From positions 1 through 64,000 of the forward strand of contig DXMK01000006.1 in NCBI GenBank assembly GCA_019414245.1: a DNA stretch of 64,000 nt, written 5' to 3'. Below are positions 32,774-41,460 of this stretch, in pieces. The notes below the pieces were generated by a model. That model saw only the letters and a program-made list of their open reading frames with translations. It searched no databases and was not told the DNA's origin. Position numbers and translations under genes: made by a program. Origin of the DNA: Collinsella sp. (GTDB lineage Bacteria; Actinomycetota; Coriobacteriia; Coriobacteriales; Coriobacteriaceae). Within the stretch, counting starts at the first letter, position 1, and the number at the start of each line of letters is the position of its first letter.

Positions 32774-33601
32774 CTATGCGCGATTCAGCGACGACTCGAT
32801 GGCCTGAACCAAAAACGCCGTGGCTCCGGTGCCGCAGGGCTTGTCGTAGTAGTCGATAAAGCGCTGGTCGGCAAGATAGCCGTGGGCGAGGCCCAGGTAT
32901 GCTTCGTCTTGGGGTTCGCGTCCCCAGTTGAGACCAATCCAACGACGATGCATCGCGACAAGCTTGCGAGCCTCGTTTCCGTCCGCATCTCCGTCACTCA
33001 TGGCAATCGAGAGCTGACCCAGAATAGCGCGTTCAAGTTCTTTCATGTCGTTCCATGTCTGAGAATCCATGTCCAGCAACGTTTCGTTTGCCGCGTCGAT
33101 GGCCTCATCGCCATAGCGCGCCCGGGCTTCGGCTCCGTAGCGCTCCTCGTTTTCCTGCACGGTGCGCCAGCGCTCCAGTTGCGGCAGGACGGCGCCCATG
33201 AGCGAGACGGCTTCGTCGAGCGACATGCCGGCGTTTTGCGCCAGACGCGGGGCGCAGTCCTCGATCATCGCCTCCATCGTGGTCTCGTAGGTGTACTTGC
33301 CGTGGTCGTAGCACCACTTGCAGTAATGGTCGGTCGTGGCGCCGTGGGCATCGGTGCCGCAGTCGTCGGGCGTGAGCACCATGCCGCAGCTCTGGCAATA
33401 GTGCTCGGGCATTTCGAGCAGGTGAGACAGGGGCTCGCCGGTCACGGCGGCAATGAGCTTCATCATGTCGATGCCCGGTGTGACCTCGCCGCGCTCCCAA
33501 CGGCTGACGGCCTGGCGCGTGACATAGAGCTTGGCGGCGAGCTGCTCTTGGGTGAGCTTGTTGGCGTGACGGACGGCGACGAGCTTTTCTGCAAAGGCCA
33601 T
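32774..33601 (-). CDS. XRE / zinc-ribbon / TipAS-domain regulator
   Basis: A 275-residue three-part protein. Residues 1-62 are an XRE helix-turn-helix (LTQEQLAAKLYVTRQAVSRW). Residues 66-110 form a putative zinc ribbon with C69, C72, C94 and C97 (HYCQSCGM, HYCKWC). Residues about 165-270 resemble the TipA antibiotic-recognition domain (LVAMHRRWIGLNWGR, YLGLAHGYLADQRFIDYYD), which in Streptomyces covalently traps thiopeptides, there behind a MerR head. Here the same sensor is coupled to an XRE head through a zinc ribbon. It could sense peptides, drugs or redox state. AAAGGAG precedes the start codon. Confidence 0.8.
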   Translation of the reverse strand: MAFAEKLVAVRHANKLTQEQLAAKLYVTRQAVSRWERGEVTPGIDMMKLIAAVTGEPLSHLLEMPEHYCQSCGMVLTPDDCGTDAHGATTDHYCKWCYDHGKYTYETTMEAMIEDCAPRLAQNAGMSLDEAVSLMGAVLPQLERWRTVQENEERYGAEARARYGDEAIDAANETLLDMDSQTWNDMKELERAILGQLSIAMSDGDADGNEARKLVAMHRRWIGLNWGREPQDEAYLGLAHGYLADQRFIDYYDKPCGTGATAFLVQAIESSLNRA

Positions 33602-33728
33602 GACGGCTCCTTTCTGCTGCTTGTGGCTTTAAGCATACGCGGTGGCCAACGCCCTTCCAAGCAACCGTTGGTTGCATGCTGGGCGGTCGCGATGGGGGAT
33701 TGTGCGAGGCGCCCATGCCCTCATGCCG

Positions 33729-33742
33729 TACAATGATCGGCA
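33729..33742 (+). promoter_or_regulatory. -10 box placed for a leaderless trmO mRNA
   Basis: TACAAT at 33729-33734 ends 7 bp before the ATG at 33742, and no Shine-Dalgarno sequence is present. Transcription would begin at or within a base or two of the start codon. Confidence 0.4.
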
Positions 33743-34479
33743 TGGAACCTATCGCACACATACATACCGATCTGCCGCAGAAGTTCGGCATCCCGCGCAA
33801 CAGCTTTTTGGCGCCCCATCTGCAGGGGCGCATCATCTTTGAGCCGGAATTTGCCTCCAATGCAGCGGTTGAGGGCCTGGACTCTTTCTCTCACTTATGG
33901 CTGCTGTGGCGTTTTGAAAACGGCACGCCCGGCGGCACGGCCAAGGATATTGCCGTCGATGCCAAGGCGCAGGACAGGTCCGGCACCAATGCCAAGTGGT
34001 CGAAAACCGTGCGTCCGCCGCGCTTGGGTGGGGCCGAGCGCGTGGGCGTGTTTGCCACGCGCAGTCCGTTTCGCCCCAATCCCATCGGCCTCACCTGCGT
34101 CAAGCTCGATCGCATCGAGCTTACCGACGATGGCCCCATCATCCATGTGCTGGGGGCCGATCTGCGCGACGGCACGCCCATCTACGATATCAAGCCCTAC
34201 ATTCCGTTTGCGGACTGTCATCCGGATGCGGCCGACGGCTGGATTGAGGACGCGCCGTGGCAAGAGCTCGATGTTGAGTTCCCGCAAGCGCTGAAAGATA
34301 CGGCCCCGCTTGCAAAGCTCCCCGGCTTGGTCGAGGTCCTTCGCCAGGATCCGCGCCGCGCGGGCAGCAAGCACGAGCCAAGCCGCATTTACCATTTGGC
34401 TTACGCCGGGCTCGACATATCGTTTACGGTCGACGGCGCCAGGTTGACAATAACCGCTATCAACGACGCGCAAGACTAA
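33742..34479 (+). CDS. trmO: tRNA (adenine(37)-N6)-methyltransferase TrmO
   Basis: A 245-residue member of the YaeB/TrmO family, which N6-methylates t6A37 in tRNA-Thr using S-adenosylmethionine. Recognised from the N-terminal MEPIAHIHTDLPQKFGIPRN, FSHLWLLWRF, and the signature VGVFATRSPFRPNPIGL that forms the SAM pocket; YDIKPYIPFAD follows. I chose the second ATG (33742), which begins at homology and fits a leaderless transcript; the ATG at 33733 is the alternative. The gene is divergent from the XRE/TipAS regulator. Confidence 0.9.
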   Translation: MEPIAHIHTDLPQKFGIPRNSFLAPHLQGRIIFEPEFASNAAVEGLDSFSHLWLLWRFENGTPGGTAKDIAVDAKAQDRSGTNAKWSKTVRPPRLGGAERVGVFATRSPFRPNPIGLTCVKLDRIELTDDGPIIHVLGADLRDGTPIYDIKPYIPFADCHPDAADGWIEDAPWQELDVEFPQALKDTAPLAKLPGLVEVLRQDPRRAGSKHEPSRIYHLAYAGLDISFTVDGARLTITAINDAQD

Positions 34480-34505
34480 CCGGCCATTTGTCCGCATTCC
34501 CATAG

Positions 34506-34691
34506 TGGTGCCGCGAGCGTGGCCGCGATATTCAGTGGCTGCTCGACGAGGGCACACGTGTGGGCGTGGGCTATCAGGACGGCCGTCCATTCCATGGACC
34601 TCGCCACATTCGCGTGAATCTGGCGCTGCCGCTTTCGCGTGTAAGGGAGGCGTGCGAGCGCCTGGACCGCTACGTTTTTAATGCACGGTAA
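34506..34691 (+). pseudogene. C-terminal remnant of a MalY/PatB-type aminotransferase
   Basis: A 61-codon frame without start reads RDIQWLLDEGTRVGVGYQDG, then RPFHGPRHIRVNLALPLSRV and REACERLDRY before a stop. This is the closing segment of class I/II pyridoxal-phosphate enzymes of the PatB/MalY cystathionine beta-lyase group (gVgxxdGxxFg...fiRlNiAcPrsxleealeRL). The PLP lysine and the remaining 85% of the protein are missing, so it is the tail of a deleted gene. Confidence 0.7.
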
Positions 34692-34833
34692 GTGAGCGCT
34701 GCATGCGGGGCTGTCTGCCAGATTGGCTGGAAGGCCCCGTATGGTAAAGCATCTGTAACCATTGAGCGCAAGCGCGGTTTTGTCTGCTAATATCTTTGCT
34801 CTTGAGTCTGTAAACAGGATCGTCTGGAGCTCG
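34692..34833. other. Promoter region of the solute-binding/kinase operon
   Basis: About 140 bp. GGGGCTGTCTGCC...GGAAGGCCCC can form a hairpin near 34708-34739, perhaps the terminator relic of the lost MalY gene. TAATAT at 34787-34792 is a plausible -10 box. Confidence 0.35.
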
Positions 34834-35703
34834 ATGAAAAGACCTCGTCGCTCGGCCGCCATATCGTTGTTTGTTGCGCTTGCAGTGGTGGGCGCCTTTG
34901 TCGTGGCGATAGCTGGCTGTTCCGGGTCGAATGATGGGGCCGCGGCGTCTGCATCAGAAGGCGCAGCCGCCTCGCAGGTCAAAGACGACAACCTTAAGAC
35001 GCTCAACGTTGGCAGCGACCTCTATCCACCGTTTGTGTATAGCAACGAGTACGGCGATATTGTTGGCCTGGATGTCGATATTTTGACCGAGGCTTTGGGC
35101 CGCATTGGTTACAAGCCAAAGTACCAGCTGATCGACTGGGAAAAGAAGAAAGAGCTGCTGGCGAGCGGCGAGCTCGATTGCGTCATGGGCAGCTTTAGTA
35201 TGACGGGCCGCGAAGGCGAGTATCGCTGGGCGGGGCCGTACCTTGCGAGCCGACAGGTGGTTGCTGTCGATCCCGAAAGCGATATCTACACGCTTGCCGA
35301 TCTTGAGGGTAGGGTCGTGGCGGTCCAGTCCACCACCAAGCCCGAATCGATTCTGCTCAATCACACCAACCAAAACGTTCCGCAGATTAAGGAGCTCTAC
35401 AGCTTTTCGGACCGCTCGTACCTGAACCCGGCGCTTGTCGAGGGCCTAGTCGACGCCATCGCCGCGCATGAGTCCTCGCTGCTTACTTACGAAAAAGACT
35501 ATGGCGTGACGTATCGCATTTTGTCTGAGCCGCTGCTAGAGGTTGGTTTGGGCACCGCTTTCGATATCAACGACACACGCGGCATCGACGTTAAGCTCAC
35601 CCATGCCTACCAAGAAATGCTTGCCGATGGCACCATGGAGCGCCTGGTGTCAAAGTATTTTGATGACCCTTCGCCCTTTTTGAATGTGGAGGGCCTGTCA
35701 TGA
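34834..35703 (+). CDS. Solute-binding lipoprotein, amino-acid type (SBP family 3)
   Basis: A 289-residue lipoprotein with a signal peptide ending in the lipobox IAGC (C29) and a family 3 periplasmic-binding fold: NVGSDLYPPFVYSNEYGDIV, GLDVDILTEALGRIGYKP, LDCVMGSFSMTGREGEY, VAVQSTTKPESIL. Such proteins usually serve amino-acid ABC importers, but no permease or ATPase is nearby. Instead its stop codon overlaps the start of a hybrid histidine kinase by 4 bp, so it probably hands ligand information to that kinase. The next kinase gene, on the opposite strand, carries two such domains fused in cis. Confidence 0.88.
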   Translation: MKRPRRSAAISLFVALAVVGAFVVAIAGCSGSNDGAAASASEGAAASQVKDDNLKTLNVGSDLYPPFVYSNEYGDIVGLDVDILTEALGRIGYKPKYQLIDWEKKKELLASGELDCVMGSFSMTGREGEYRWAGPYLASRQVVAVDPESDIYTLADLEGRVVAVQSTTKPESILLNHTNQNVPQIKELYSFSDRSYLNPALVEGLVDAIAAHESSLLTYEKDYGVTYRILSEPLLEVGLGTAFDINDTRGIDVKLTHAYQEMLADGTMERLVSKYFDDPSPFLNVEGLS

Positions 35704-37892
35704 TTGATGCGTCCGACCACACCGCTCAGGAGCGGGGCAATCGTTCGGCACGGGAATGGCTCATCGTCGTCCTGTTGGGGATAGCGCTCTCGATTGTTGC
35801 CGGCGTGACGAGCTACGCCTACACGACAGCTCAGGCCGAGCAGCGCTTTGCCGACGTTGTCGATTACGTGGCGACACAGAGCCTTTCCTACGATGCGTTC
35901 AACAGCGCCTATGCGACCAAAAACCTGATTCGCGTTATGGAGATCGCCGGAGAGGCGGCGCGCGATATGGAGCGCGACGGCTCGGTGGATAACGCTACGT
36001 TGGAGCAATATGCTGACCAGTTTAATGTGACAGCGCTGATCGTAACGGATGCATCGGGCAACTTGGTGTCCGAGTCCTCGAAGGATGACGTGGGCTACGA
36101 GTCGCTCGCTGCGAATCTCAAAGAGGCGCCTGTGCTGGAGGTGGCAGCCCATCCGCTTAAGTCCTATACCGCTCGCATTACGCTTGCGGACGATTCGGTC
36201 GCAGACATTGGCTGCGTGGCCCGGCGGGACGGTGAGGGCATCGTTGTCGCGGTGAGGCACCAGAGCGCCAAGGCGGTCGCGAGCAATACGCTCAAGTTGC
36301 AGAGCTTGCTCGATGGTTATGAGACCATCGATAGCGGCAATATCGTGATCGAAAACGACGGTAAGGTCGTTGCGACCAACGCTGTTGAGCCCGCCGTGTC
36401 AGGCGTGTTCGATTTGCCTGCGACGGATGCCATCGTTGTCAACGGCATTAAGGAGCGTTGCCTGGCTGGTAAGGTCAGATTGGTTAACGACAGCGGTGAG
36501 TGGTATCTGGGCACATTTGGTAAAGCGCGCGATTTTTACGTGTACACCTATGCTCCCGCGCAGCGTTACTTTGAGGTTGTTGCCGCTGTTGTTGCCAGTG
36601 TGTTGGCACTCTACGGCGGTGTTATAGCCACTGTTGTGTTGGTGCGCCGCCGCGCCGAGAGCCAACGCTTTGCCGACCTGTTGCTGCAGGAGCGCGACTA
36701 TGGCGACAAACTGGCAAAAGCGGCGCGCGAAGCTTCGTCTGCCAACTCTGCAAAGACGGAGTTCCTGCGTCGCATGAGTCACGACCTGCGCACGCCCATC
36801 AACGGCATTCGCGGTATGGTCGAGGTGGGCAATGCCAACGCGGACGACTTGCAAAAGCAGACTGAGTGCCGCTCAAAGATCTGGACGGCGTCGGGACTGT
36901 TGCTCGACCTTGCGAACGAGGCACTCGATATGAGCCGCTTGGAGAGCGGGCAGGTCGACCTGAATCTCGTGCCTACAGATATGGTGGCCCTCAACCGTGA
37001 GGTGTGCGATATTCTGGAGCGCCAAGCCGAGGAGCGCCTGGTGACAATTATCTGCGACCAACGGACTCTTGATCATCCCTATGCCCGGGTGAGCGTGACG
37101 CACCTCAAGCGTCTGTTGCTCAATATTGCCGGTAATGCCGTCAAGTACAACCGCCAGGGCGGCTATGTTCGCCTGACATGCCGCGAGGTGGAGCCGGTGG
37201 ACGGTGTCCCCGTCTATGAATACACGATCGCCGATAACGGCATTGGCATGAGCGAGGAGTTTCAACAGCACCTCTACGAGCCGTTCAGCCGCGAGGAACA
37301 ACAGGTGGAAGGCGCTTCATCGGGAACTGGCCTGGGTGCGTCTATTGCCAAACAGTTGGTCGAGCTTATGGGCGGAACCATGAGCTTTACGAGCGCCTTG
37401 GGGCGGGGGACGACGTTTACCATTTGCCTGCCGTTTGAGAAGTGCAAGAGTTCCGAGATTCCCCAGGCAGTTCGCGTGGATGCAGGCGACAGCGACGTGC
37501 TCCAGGGCCTGCGTGTTTTGCTCGTAGAGGATAACGACCTGAATGCCGAGATCGCACAGTTTACGCTCGACCGCGCCGGTGCCGTCGTGACGCATGTCAA
37601 AGATGGCGAGTCTGCCGTCGAGACGTTTGCCGCGAGTGCGCCGCACGAGTACGACGTGGTATTGATGGACATCATGATGCCCGGCATCGATGGCCTTGAG
37701 GCCACGCGTCAGATTCGAGCGCTCGATCGCGAGGACGCCGCGACCACGCCGATTATCACCGTGAGCGCCAATGCCTTTGCCGACGACCGTAGGCTTTCGC
37801 GCGAGGCGGGCATGAACGCGCATCTGAGCAAACCCGTGAGTTCTCAGGATCTCGTTGAGGCGCTTGCGCACATAGCCGCCGACGCTTCATAA
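35700..37892 (+). CDS. Hybrid sensor histidine kinase / response regulator
   Basis: A 730-residue protein: cytoplasmic start, transmembrane helix 20-40, an extracytoplasmic sensor of about 245 residues (Cache-like), a second helix (294-314), a HisKA domain with H361 in RRMSHDLRTPING, HATPase_c boxes (NIAGNAVKYN, DNGIGMSEEF, GTGLGASI) and a C-terminal receiver with D657 in VLMDIMMPGIDG. No DNA-binding output domain is present, so a further Hpt or response regulator outside the window must complete the relay. It is coupled by overlap to the upstream solute-binding lipoprotein, which may be its ligand-presenting partner. Confidence 0.92.
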   Translation: MIDASDHTAQERGNRSAREWLIVVLLGIALSIVAGVTSYAYTTAQAEQRFADVVDYVATQSLSYDAFNSAYATKNLIRVMEIAGEAARDMERDGSVDNATLEQYADQFNVTALIVTDASGNLVSESSKDDVGYESLAANLKEAPVLEVAAHPLKSYTARITLADDSVADIGCVARRDGEGIVVAVRHQSAKAVASNTLKLQSLLDGYETIDSGNIVIENDGKVVATNAVEPAVSGVFDLPATDAIVVNGIKERCLAGKVRLVNDSGEWYLGTFGKARDFYVYTYAPAQRYFEVVAAVVASVLALYGGVIATVVLVRRRAESQRFADLLLQERDYGDKLAKAAREASSANSAKTEFLRRMSHDLRTPINGIRGMVEVGNANADDLQKQTECRSKIWTASGLLLDLANEALDMSRLESGQVDLNLVPTDMVALNREVCDILERQAEERLVTIICDQRTLDHPYARVSVTHLKRLLLNIAGNAVKYNRQGGYVRLTCREVEPVDGVPVYEYTIADNGIGMSEEFQQHLYEPFSREEQQVEGASSGTGLGASIAKQLVELMGGTMSFTSALGRGTTFTICLPFEKCKSSEIPQAVRVDAGDSDVLQGLRVLLVEDNDLNAEIAQFTLDRAGAVVTHVKDGESAVETFAASAPHEYDVVLMDIMMPGIDGLEATRQIRALDREDAATTPIITVSANAFADDRRLSREAGMNAHLSKPVSSQDLVEALAHIAADAS

Positions 37893-37895
37893 ACA

Positions 37896-37936
37896 AATGG
37901 CTCGGTTCCAATACTGGTTGGAACCGAGCCATTTTG
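37896..37936 (+). terminator. Intrinsic terminator of the SBP-kinase operon
   Basis: AATGGCTCGGTTCC pairs perfectly with GGAACCGAGCCATT, followed by TTTTG; the inverse also has an A/T-rich flank, so it may serve the convergent gene too. Confidence 0.85.
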
Positions 37937-37961
37937 CTATTTGTAGGACCTGTTTTTGGGC

Positions 37962-38441
37962 TTACTTTTCATGGATCTGCTTGCCGCAAAGATGCTCAAT
38001 CGAAATCTCGTAGAGTTGGACGCCCTTGATGTCTTTGGCGATTTCCTCTTCAACTTCTTCGGCAGAGGGGTAGTACTTAAGCGCGAGCTGGCGGACTTTG
38101 TCCTCGATAAACGCAGGTGTCTCATTTACTAGGCGGCAACGACCAAAGACCACGGTGCTCATAACATAGGGAGCCCAGTCATCGTCTTTGTACCACTCGT
38201 TGCCGTAAACGGTAAAGCAGACTTTATCATCACGCCTGAGTGAATCGACCTTGTGGCCAGCCTTGGCGCCATGGAAATAAATCTTGTCGTGCTCGGTGTC
38301 AAAGAAGTAGTTGACGGGAATGGCATAGGGGTAGCCATCATCGCCGTTGACGGCAAAGACGCCGCGCTTGCAGGTGGTCAGCAGTTCACGTGCTTCCTCG
38401 TCAGTGATGGCGCGTTTCTTTCGGCGCAGGGGCCTAAACAT
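37962..38441 (-). CDS. Pyridoxamine 5'-phosphate oxidase-family flavoprotein
   Basis: A 159-residue split-barrel flavoprotein of the PNPOx-like/NimA group: EEARELLTTCKRGVFAVNGD, PYAIPVNYFFD, IYFHGAKAGHKVDSL, KVCFTVYG. Members bind FMN or heme and often act as nitroreductases or general oxidoreductases; true pyridoxine synthesis is unlikely because the C-terminal PLP-binding part is absent. AAAGGAAG precedes the ATG at 38441. Confidence 0.85.
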   Translation of the reverse strand: MFRPLRRKKRAITDEEARELLTTCKRGVFAVNGDDGYPYAIPVNYFFDTEHDKIYFHGAKAGHKVDSLRRDDKVCFTVYGNEWYKDDDWAPYVMSTVVFGRCRLVNETPAFIEDKVRQLALKYYPSAEEVEEEIAKDIKGVQLYEISIEHLCGKQIHEK

Positions 38442-38483
38442 CGTTGGCTTCCTTTCTAACTGTGCATGGTGGGTGAGCACAAA

Positions 38484-41288
38484 CTATAGCGAAACAGTTC
38501 CGTTTTTCTTGATGCGGGCGAGGATGTTTTTGAGCTTGTTAAAGTCGAGCGGTTTGGGCAGATGGGCGTTCATGCCGGCATCGTGTGCCGCCTTGGCGTC
38601 CTCGGCAAAGGCATTGGCGGTGAGCGCGATGATGGGGATGTCGGCTGCATCGGCCTTCTCGCTCAGACGAATCGCGCGAGTTGCCTCGTAGCCATCCATA
38701 CCCGGCATCATGATGTCCATCAGGATCGCATCGAAGCTGCCGGCGGGACGACTAGTATATAGTTCGACCGCTTCTTTGCCGTCGGCGGCGCGAGTTACGA
38801 CGATGCCTTCGCTTTCGAGCAGGGCCTGGGCAATTTCGGCATTGAGCTCGTTGTCTTCGGCCAAAAGAACGTTCATGCCGGCAAGCGAGCAACTGTATGC
38901 CTGCTTGGACGCACGTTCTTTTGCCTGAGGGTTCTTGTCGATATCGAGCGGTATCTGGACGTTGAACGTGCTTCCCGCGCCAACCTCACTCGAAATCTCA
39001 ATCGTGCCGCCCATCATATCGATGAGCGATTTGACGATAGACATGCCAATGCCGGTTCCTTGGAACTTGCTGCGCGCATCGTCGCCTTCCTGGGCAAACG
39101 GCTCGTAAATGTGCGTCAAAAACTCGGGCGTCATACCAATGCCGGTATCCGAGACGCTAAAGCAAAACACGGCGTGCTCGTCGTCGACCGGTTTGATGGT
39201 CGATGAGAACGTGACGGTGCCTCCGTGCTTGTTGTACTTGATGCTGTTGTCGAGCAGGTTGACAAGGATCTGCCGAATATGGGTGGGGCTGCCGATCATA
39301 TATTGGTCGACAGCGTAGGGCTCGCTGGTGTCGAGCATGGTTATGCCGCGGTCCGATGCGCGGAGCTTGCACAGTACGAGCGCATTGTCGCACAGCTCTT
39401 TAAGGTTGAATGATTCGTGCTCGAGCGTCACTTTGCACTCCTCGATCCTGCCCATCTCGAGGATGTCGTTAATCAGTGACAGCAGGTGATTGGCGGCAAC
39501 GCGCGCCTTGGCGCGGCTTTCGCGGGCGACCTGCATGTCGCCTTCTCTCAATTCCTCAATTTCGATAAGGCCCAGGATGCCGTTGAGCGGCGTGCGGATG
39601 TCGTGGCTCATGCGCGTGAGGAAAGCGGTTTTGGCGGTGTTGGCGGCATCAGCTTTCTGCCGTTCCTCCTGTGCGCGGTAAAGCGACCAGACAAGGATGG
39701 CGATGCTGGTGAGCAAGATGCAGATGATAACAGTCGCAATGGCGGTGCGGTTACGATAGAAAAACTGGAACGTGTCCGATTCTTGCGCCGAGTACGATGT
39801 GGGGAAATAGCTGTTTGCAGAGAGCGATTCACCTGCATTGACGATGCCCTTATTGATGATTCCCAGCAGCTCGGGCTTGCCGCGCGAAATTAAACACGAT
39901 AGTTGTGCCGTGTTGGTGAGTTCCTGTGTTTCGAAATCCTCGATGTCGTAGATGTCGCGGAGAGTTTCCAGGCGCGTGCTGGGGACAATGATGCAACGTG
40001 CCTTCCCCTCATTGAGGGCTTTGAGCACCTCGCCGTCATTCGAGTACTCGGTTACCGTTGCGTTCGGAAAGAGACTTTCGAGCTCAAAACGGTTAACGAT
40101 TGTGCTCTTTGTACAAGCGATGTTCTTAAGGTCGCTGTTCAGGTTTTTGCCACTGTGAATGGCGGTCAGCGAAACCGTTCCCATCGAGTTTGACTGGATG
40201 ACTCCTGTCTGCTCGGCGAGCCAGTAGTCGCGAAACAATGGCAGGGCGACATCGATGGTTCCGTTGGAAAGGGCTTTGATCATTTGCCTGTTGTTCGAGA
40301 GTGCGATTGTTTTGACCGTAATACCAAACTTGTCGTGCAACGTCGTTGCAAGCGAGGCGAGCGATCCTTCCATCTCGCCGTCGTCATTTTGCGTGCAGTA
40401 AGGAAGTTGGTTTTTAAGATAGCCGAGCGTGATGGTATTGCCGTTTGCTTTGAGCCAGGTGGTCTCGGGGCCGGTGAGCGATGACGAGCCACTGTTTTGG
40501 GTCGAGTAACTCGATTTGACTTCCTCGTTATAGCGCGGGTTATCGCGGGCGATGGTCGTCATGGCGGCGTTGATGTCGTTCATCAGATCGGGGCGGCTTT
40601 TGGGAACGGCAAAATAGTAGTCGCTCGAGCCTACGTAGAACATGGGTGACGCATCGGGCGACGAAATGGTATCGTTCATGATGACGGCGTCGACCTCGCC
40701 GTCTGCAAGCGCCTCAAAGAGGGCACTGCCGGTGTCGATTTCTTTATAGGTGCAGGTGACGCCTTCGTCGGCGAGCCACTGCTGGCCGACGATAGTTTGC
40801 ATAACGCCAGAGTTGCAGCCGATGGTGAGGCCTTGGAGCGCCTGGGGGTCACCCTTGGCCAGATCGTCGCGGTCGGGCCTGGCGTAGATGTAGTAGCGCT
40901 CGGTGCCCTCGGGGTTCGAGGAAAAGAGCAGCTTCTGCTCGCGCTCTGCCGAATACGAGATGTTGGGCATGAGGTCGATTTCGCCTGCTTCGAGCATGTC
41001 CATAAGCTCGGAGAAGGTGCCGCTAACGTATTCGTATTGCCAGCCCTTTGTGTAATACGAGAGGGTCTGGAGGTACTCGTAGCCCCACCCCGAGAGTCGC
41101 TCGCCCGGCATGCCTTCCTGGAAGCCTTTGTTGTTGACGAGCCAGCCAACGCGGACCGTCTTGACCTGCTGGTCGGAGTCGGCGGCAAAGGCGGGAGCGG
41201 GCATGACGGCGCTCAGTATGGCGAGTGCGGCAAGCGCGACGGCTAGGGTGCGATATAGAGCTAAGCGAAGGACGGCGGAAGATTTCAC
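38484..41288 (-). CDS. EvgS/BvgS-like hybrid histidine kinase with two fused solute-binding domains
   Basis: A 934-residue hybrid kinase. A signal sequence (LAVALAALAILSAVMPAPAFA) leads into two consecutive family 3 solute-binding domains (about 40-255, VRVGWLVNNKGFQEG; about 265-490, ITLGYLKNQLPYC). A transmembrane helix (TAIATVIICILLTSIAILVW) follows, then HisKA with H562 in RMSHDIRTPLNG, HATPase_c (NLLDNSIKYN, DTGIGMTPEF, GTGIGMSI) and a receiver with D858 in LMDIMMPGMDG. The GTG at 41288 has AGGA 6 nt upstream and fits the signal peptide; an ATG at 41321 is the alternative. No Hpt domain is seen, unlike classical EvgS. It is the fused counterpart of the neighbouring lipoprotein-kinase pair. 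Confidence 0.9.
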   Translation of the reverse strand: MKSSAVLRLALYRTLAVALAALAILSAVMPAPAFAADSDQQVKTVRVGWLVNNKGFQEGMPGERLSGWGYEYLQTLSYYTKGWQYEYVSGTFSELMDMLEAGEIDLMPNISYSAEREQKLLFSSNPEGTERYYIYARPDRDDLAKGDPQALQGLTIGCNSGVMQTIVGQQWLADEGVTCTYKEIDTGSALFEALADGEVDAVIMNDTISSPDASPMFYVGSSDYYFAVPKSRPDLMNDINAAMTTIARDNPRYNEEVKSSYSTQNSGSSSLTGPETTWLKANGNTITLGYLKNQLPYCTQNDDGEMEGSLASLATTLHDKFGITVKTIALSNNRQMIKALSNGTIDVALPLFRDYWLAEQTGVIQSNSMGTVSLTAIHSGKNLNSDLKNIACTKSTIVNRFELESLFPNATVTEYSNDGEVLKALNEGKARCIIVPSTRLETLRDIYDIEDFETQELTNTAQLSCLISRGKPELLGIINKGIVNAGESLSANSYFPTSYSAQESDTFQFFYRNRTAIATVIICILLTSIAILVWSLYRAQEERQKADAANTAKTAFLTRMSHDIRTPLNGILGLIEIEELREGDMQVARESRAKARVAANHLLSLINDILEMGRIEECKVTLEHESFNLKELCDNALVLCKLRASDRGITMLDTSEPYAVDQYMIGSPTHIRQILVNLLDNSIKYNKHGGTVTFSSTIKPVDDEHAVFCFSVSDTGIGMTPEFLTHIYEPFAQEGDDARSKFQGTGIGMSIVKSLIDMMGGTIEISSEVGAGSTFNVQIPLDIDKNPQAKERASKQAYSCSLAGMNVLLAEDNELNAEIAQALLESEGIVVTRAADGKEAVELYTSRPAGSFDAILMDIMMPGMDGYEATRAIRLSEKADAADIPIIALTANAFAEDAKAAHDAGMNAHLPKPLDFNKLKNILARIKKNGTVSL

Positions 41289-41351
41289 ATGCAATCCTAT
41301 CGATTCGAGACAGTACCGCATTAGGATACCAGCTCAGCTTGCCTAACGCCT

Positions 41352-41406
41352 GGCACTTGGGGACAGTCCCTTTCTCTGCCAGCACAAAAGGACGTCCCCA
41401 AGTGCC
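41352..41406. repeat. GGCACTTGGGGAC inverted repeat
   Basis: A 13-bp perfect inverted repeat (41352-41364 / 41394-41406) enclosing CAGTCCCTTTCTCTGCCAGC; shares the GGGACAGTCCC core with the TGTGACAAAGGG family. It lies between divergent genes. Confidence 0.7.
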
Positions 41407-41460
41407 GGATGTGCGACAATACCGAGCAACGTAATTGGGCGTCTGGGAAAAGGGGTCACG

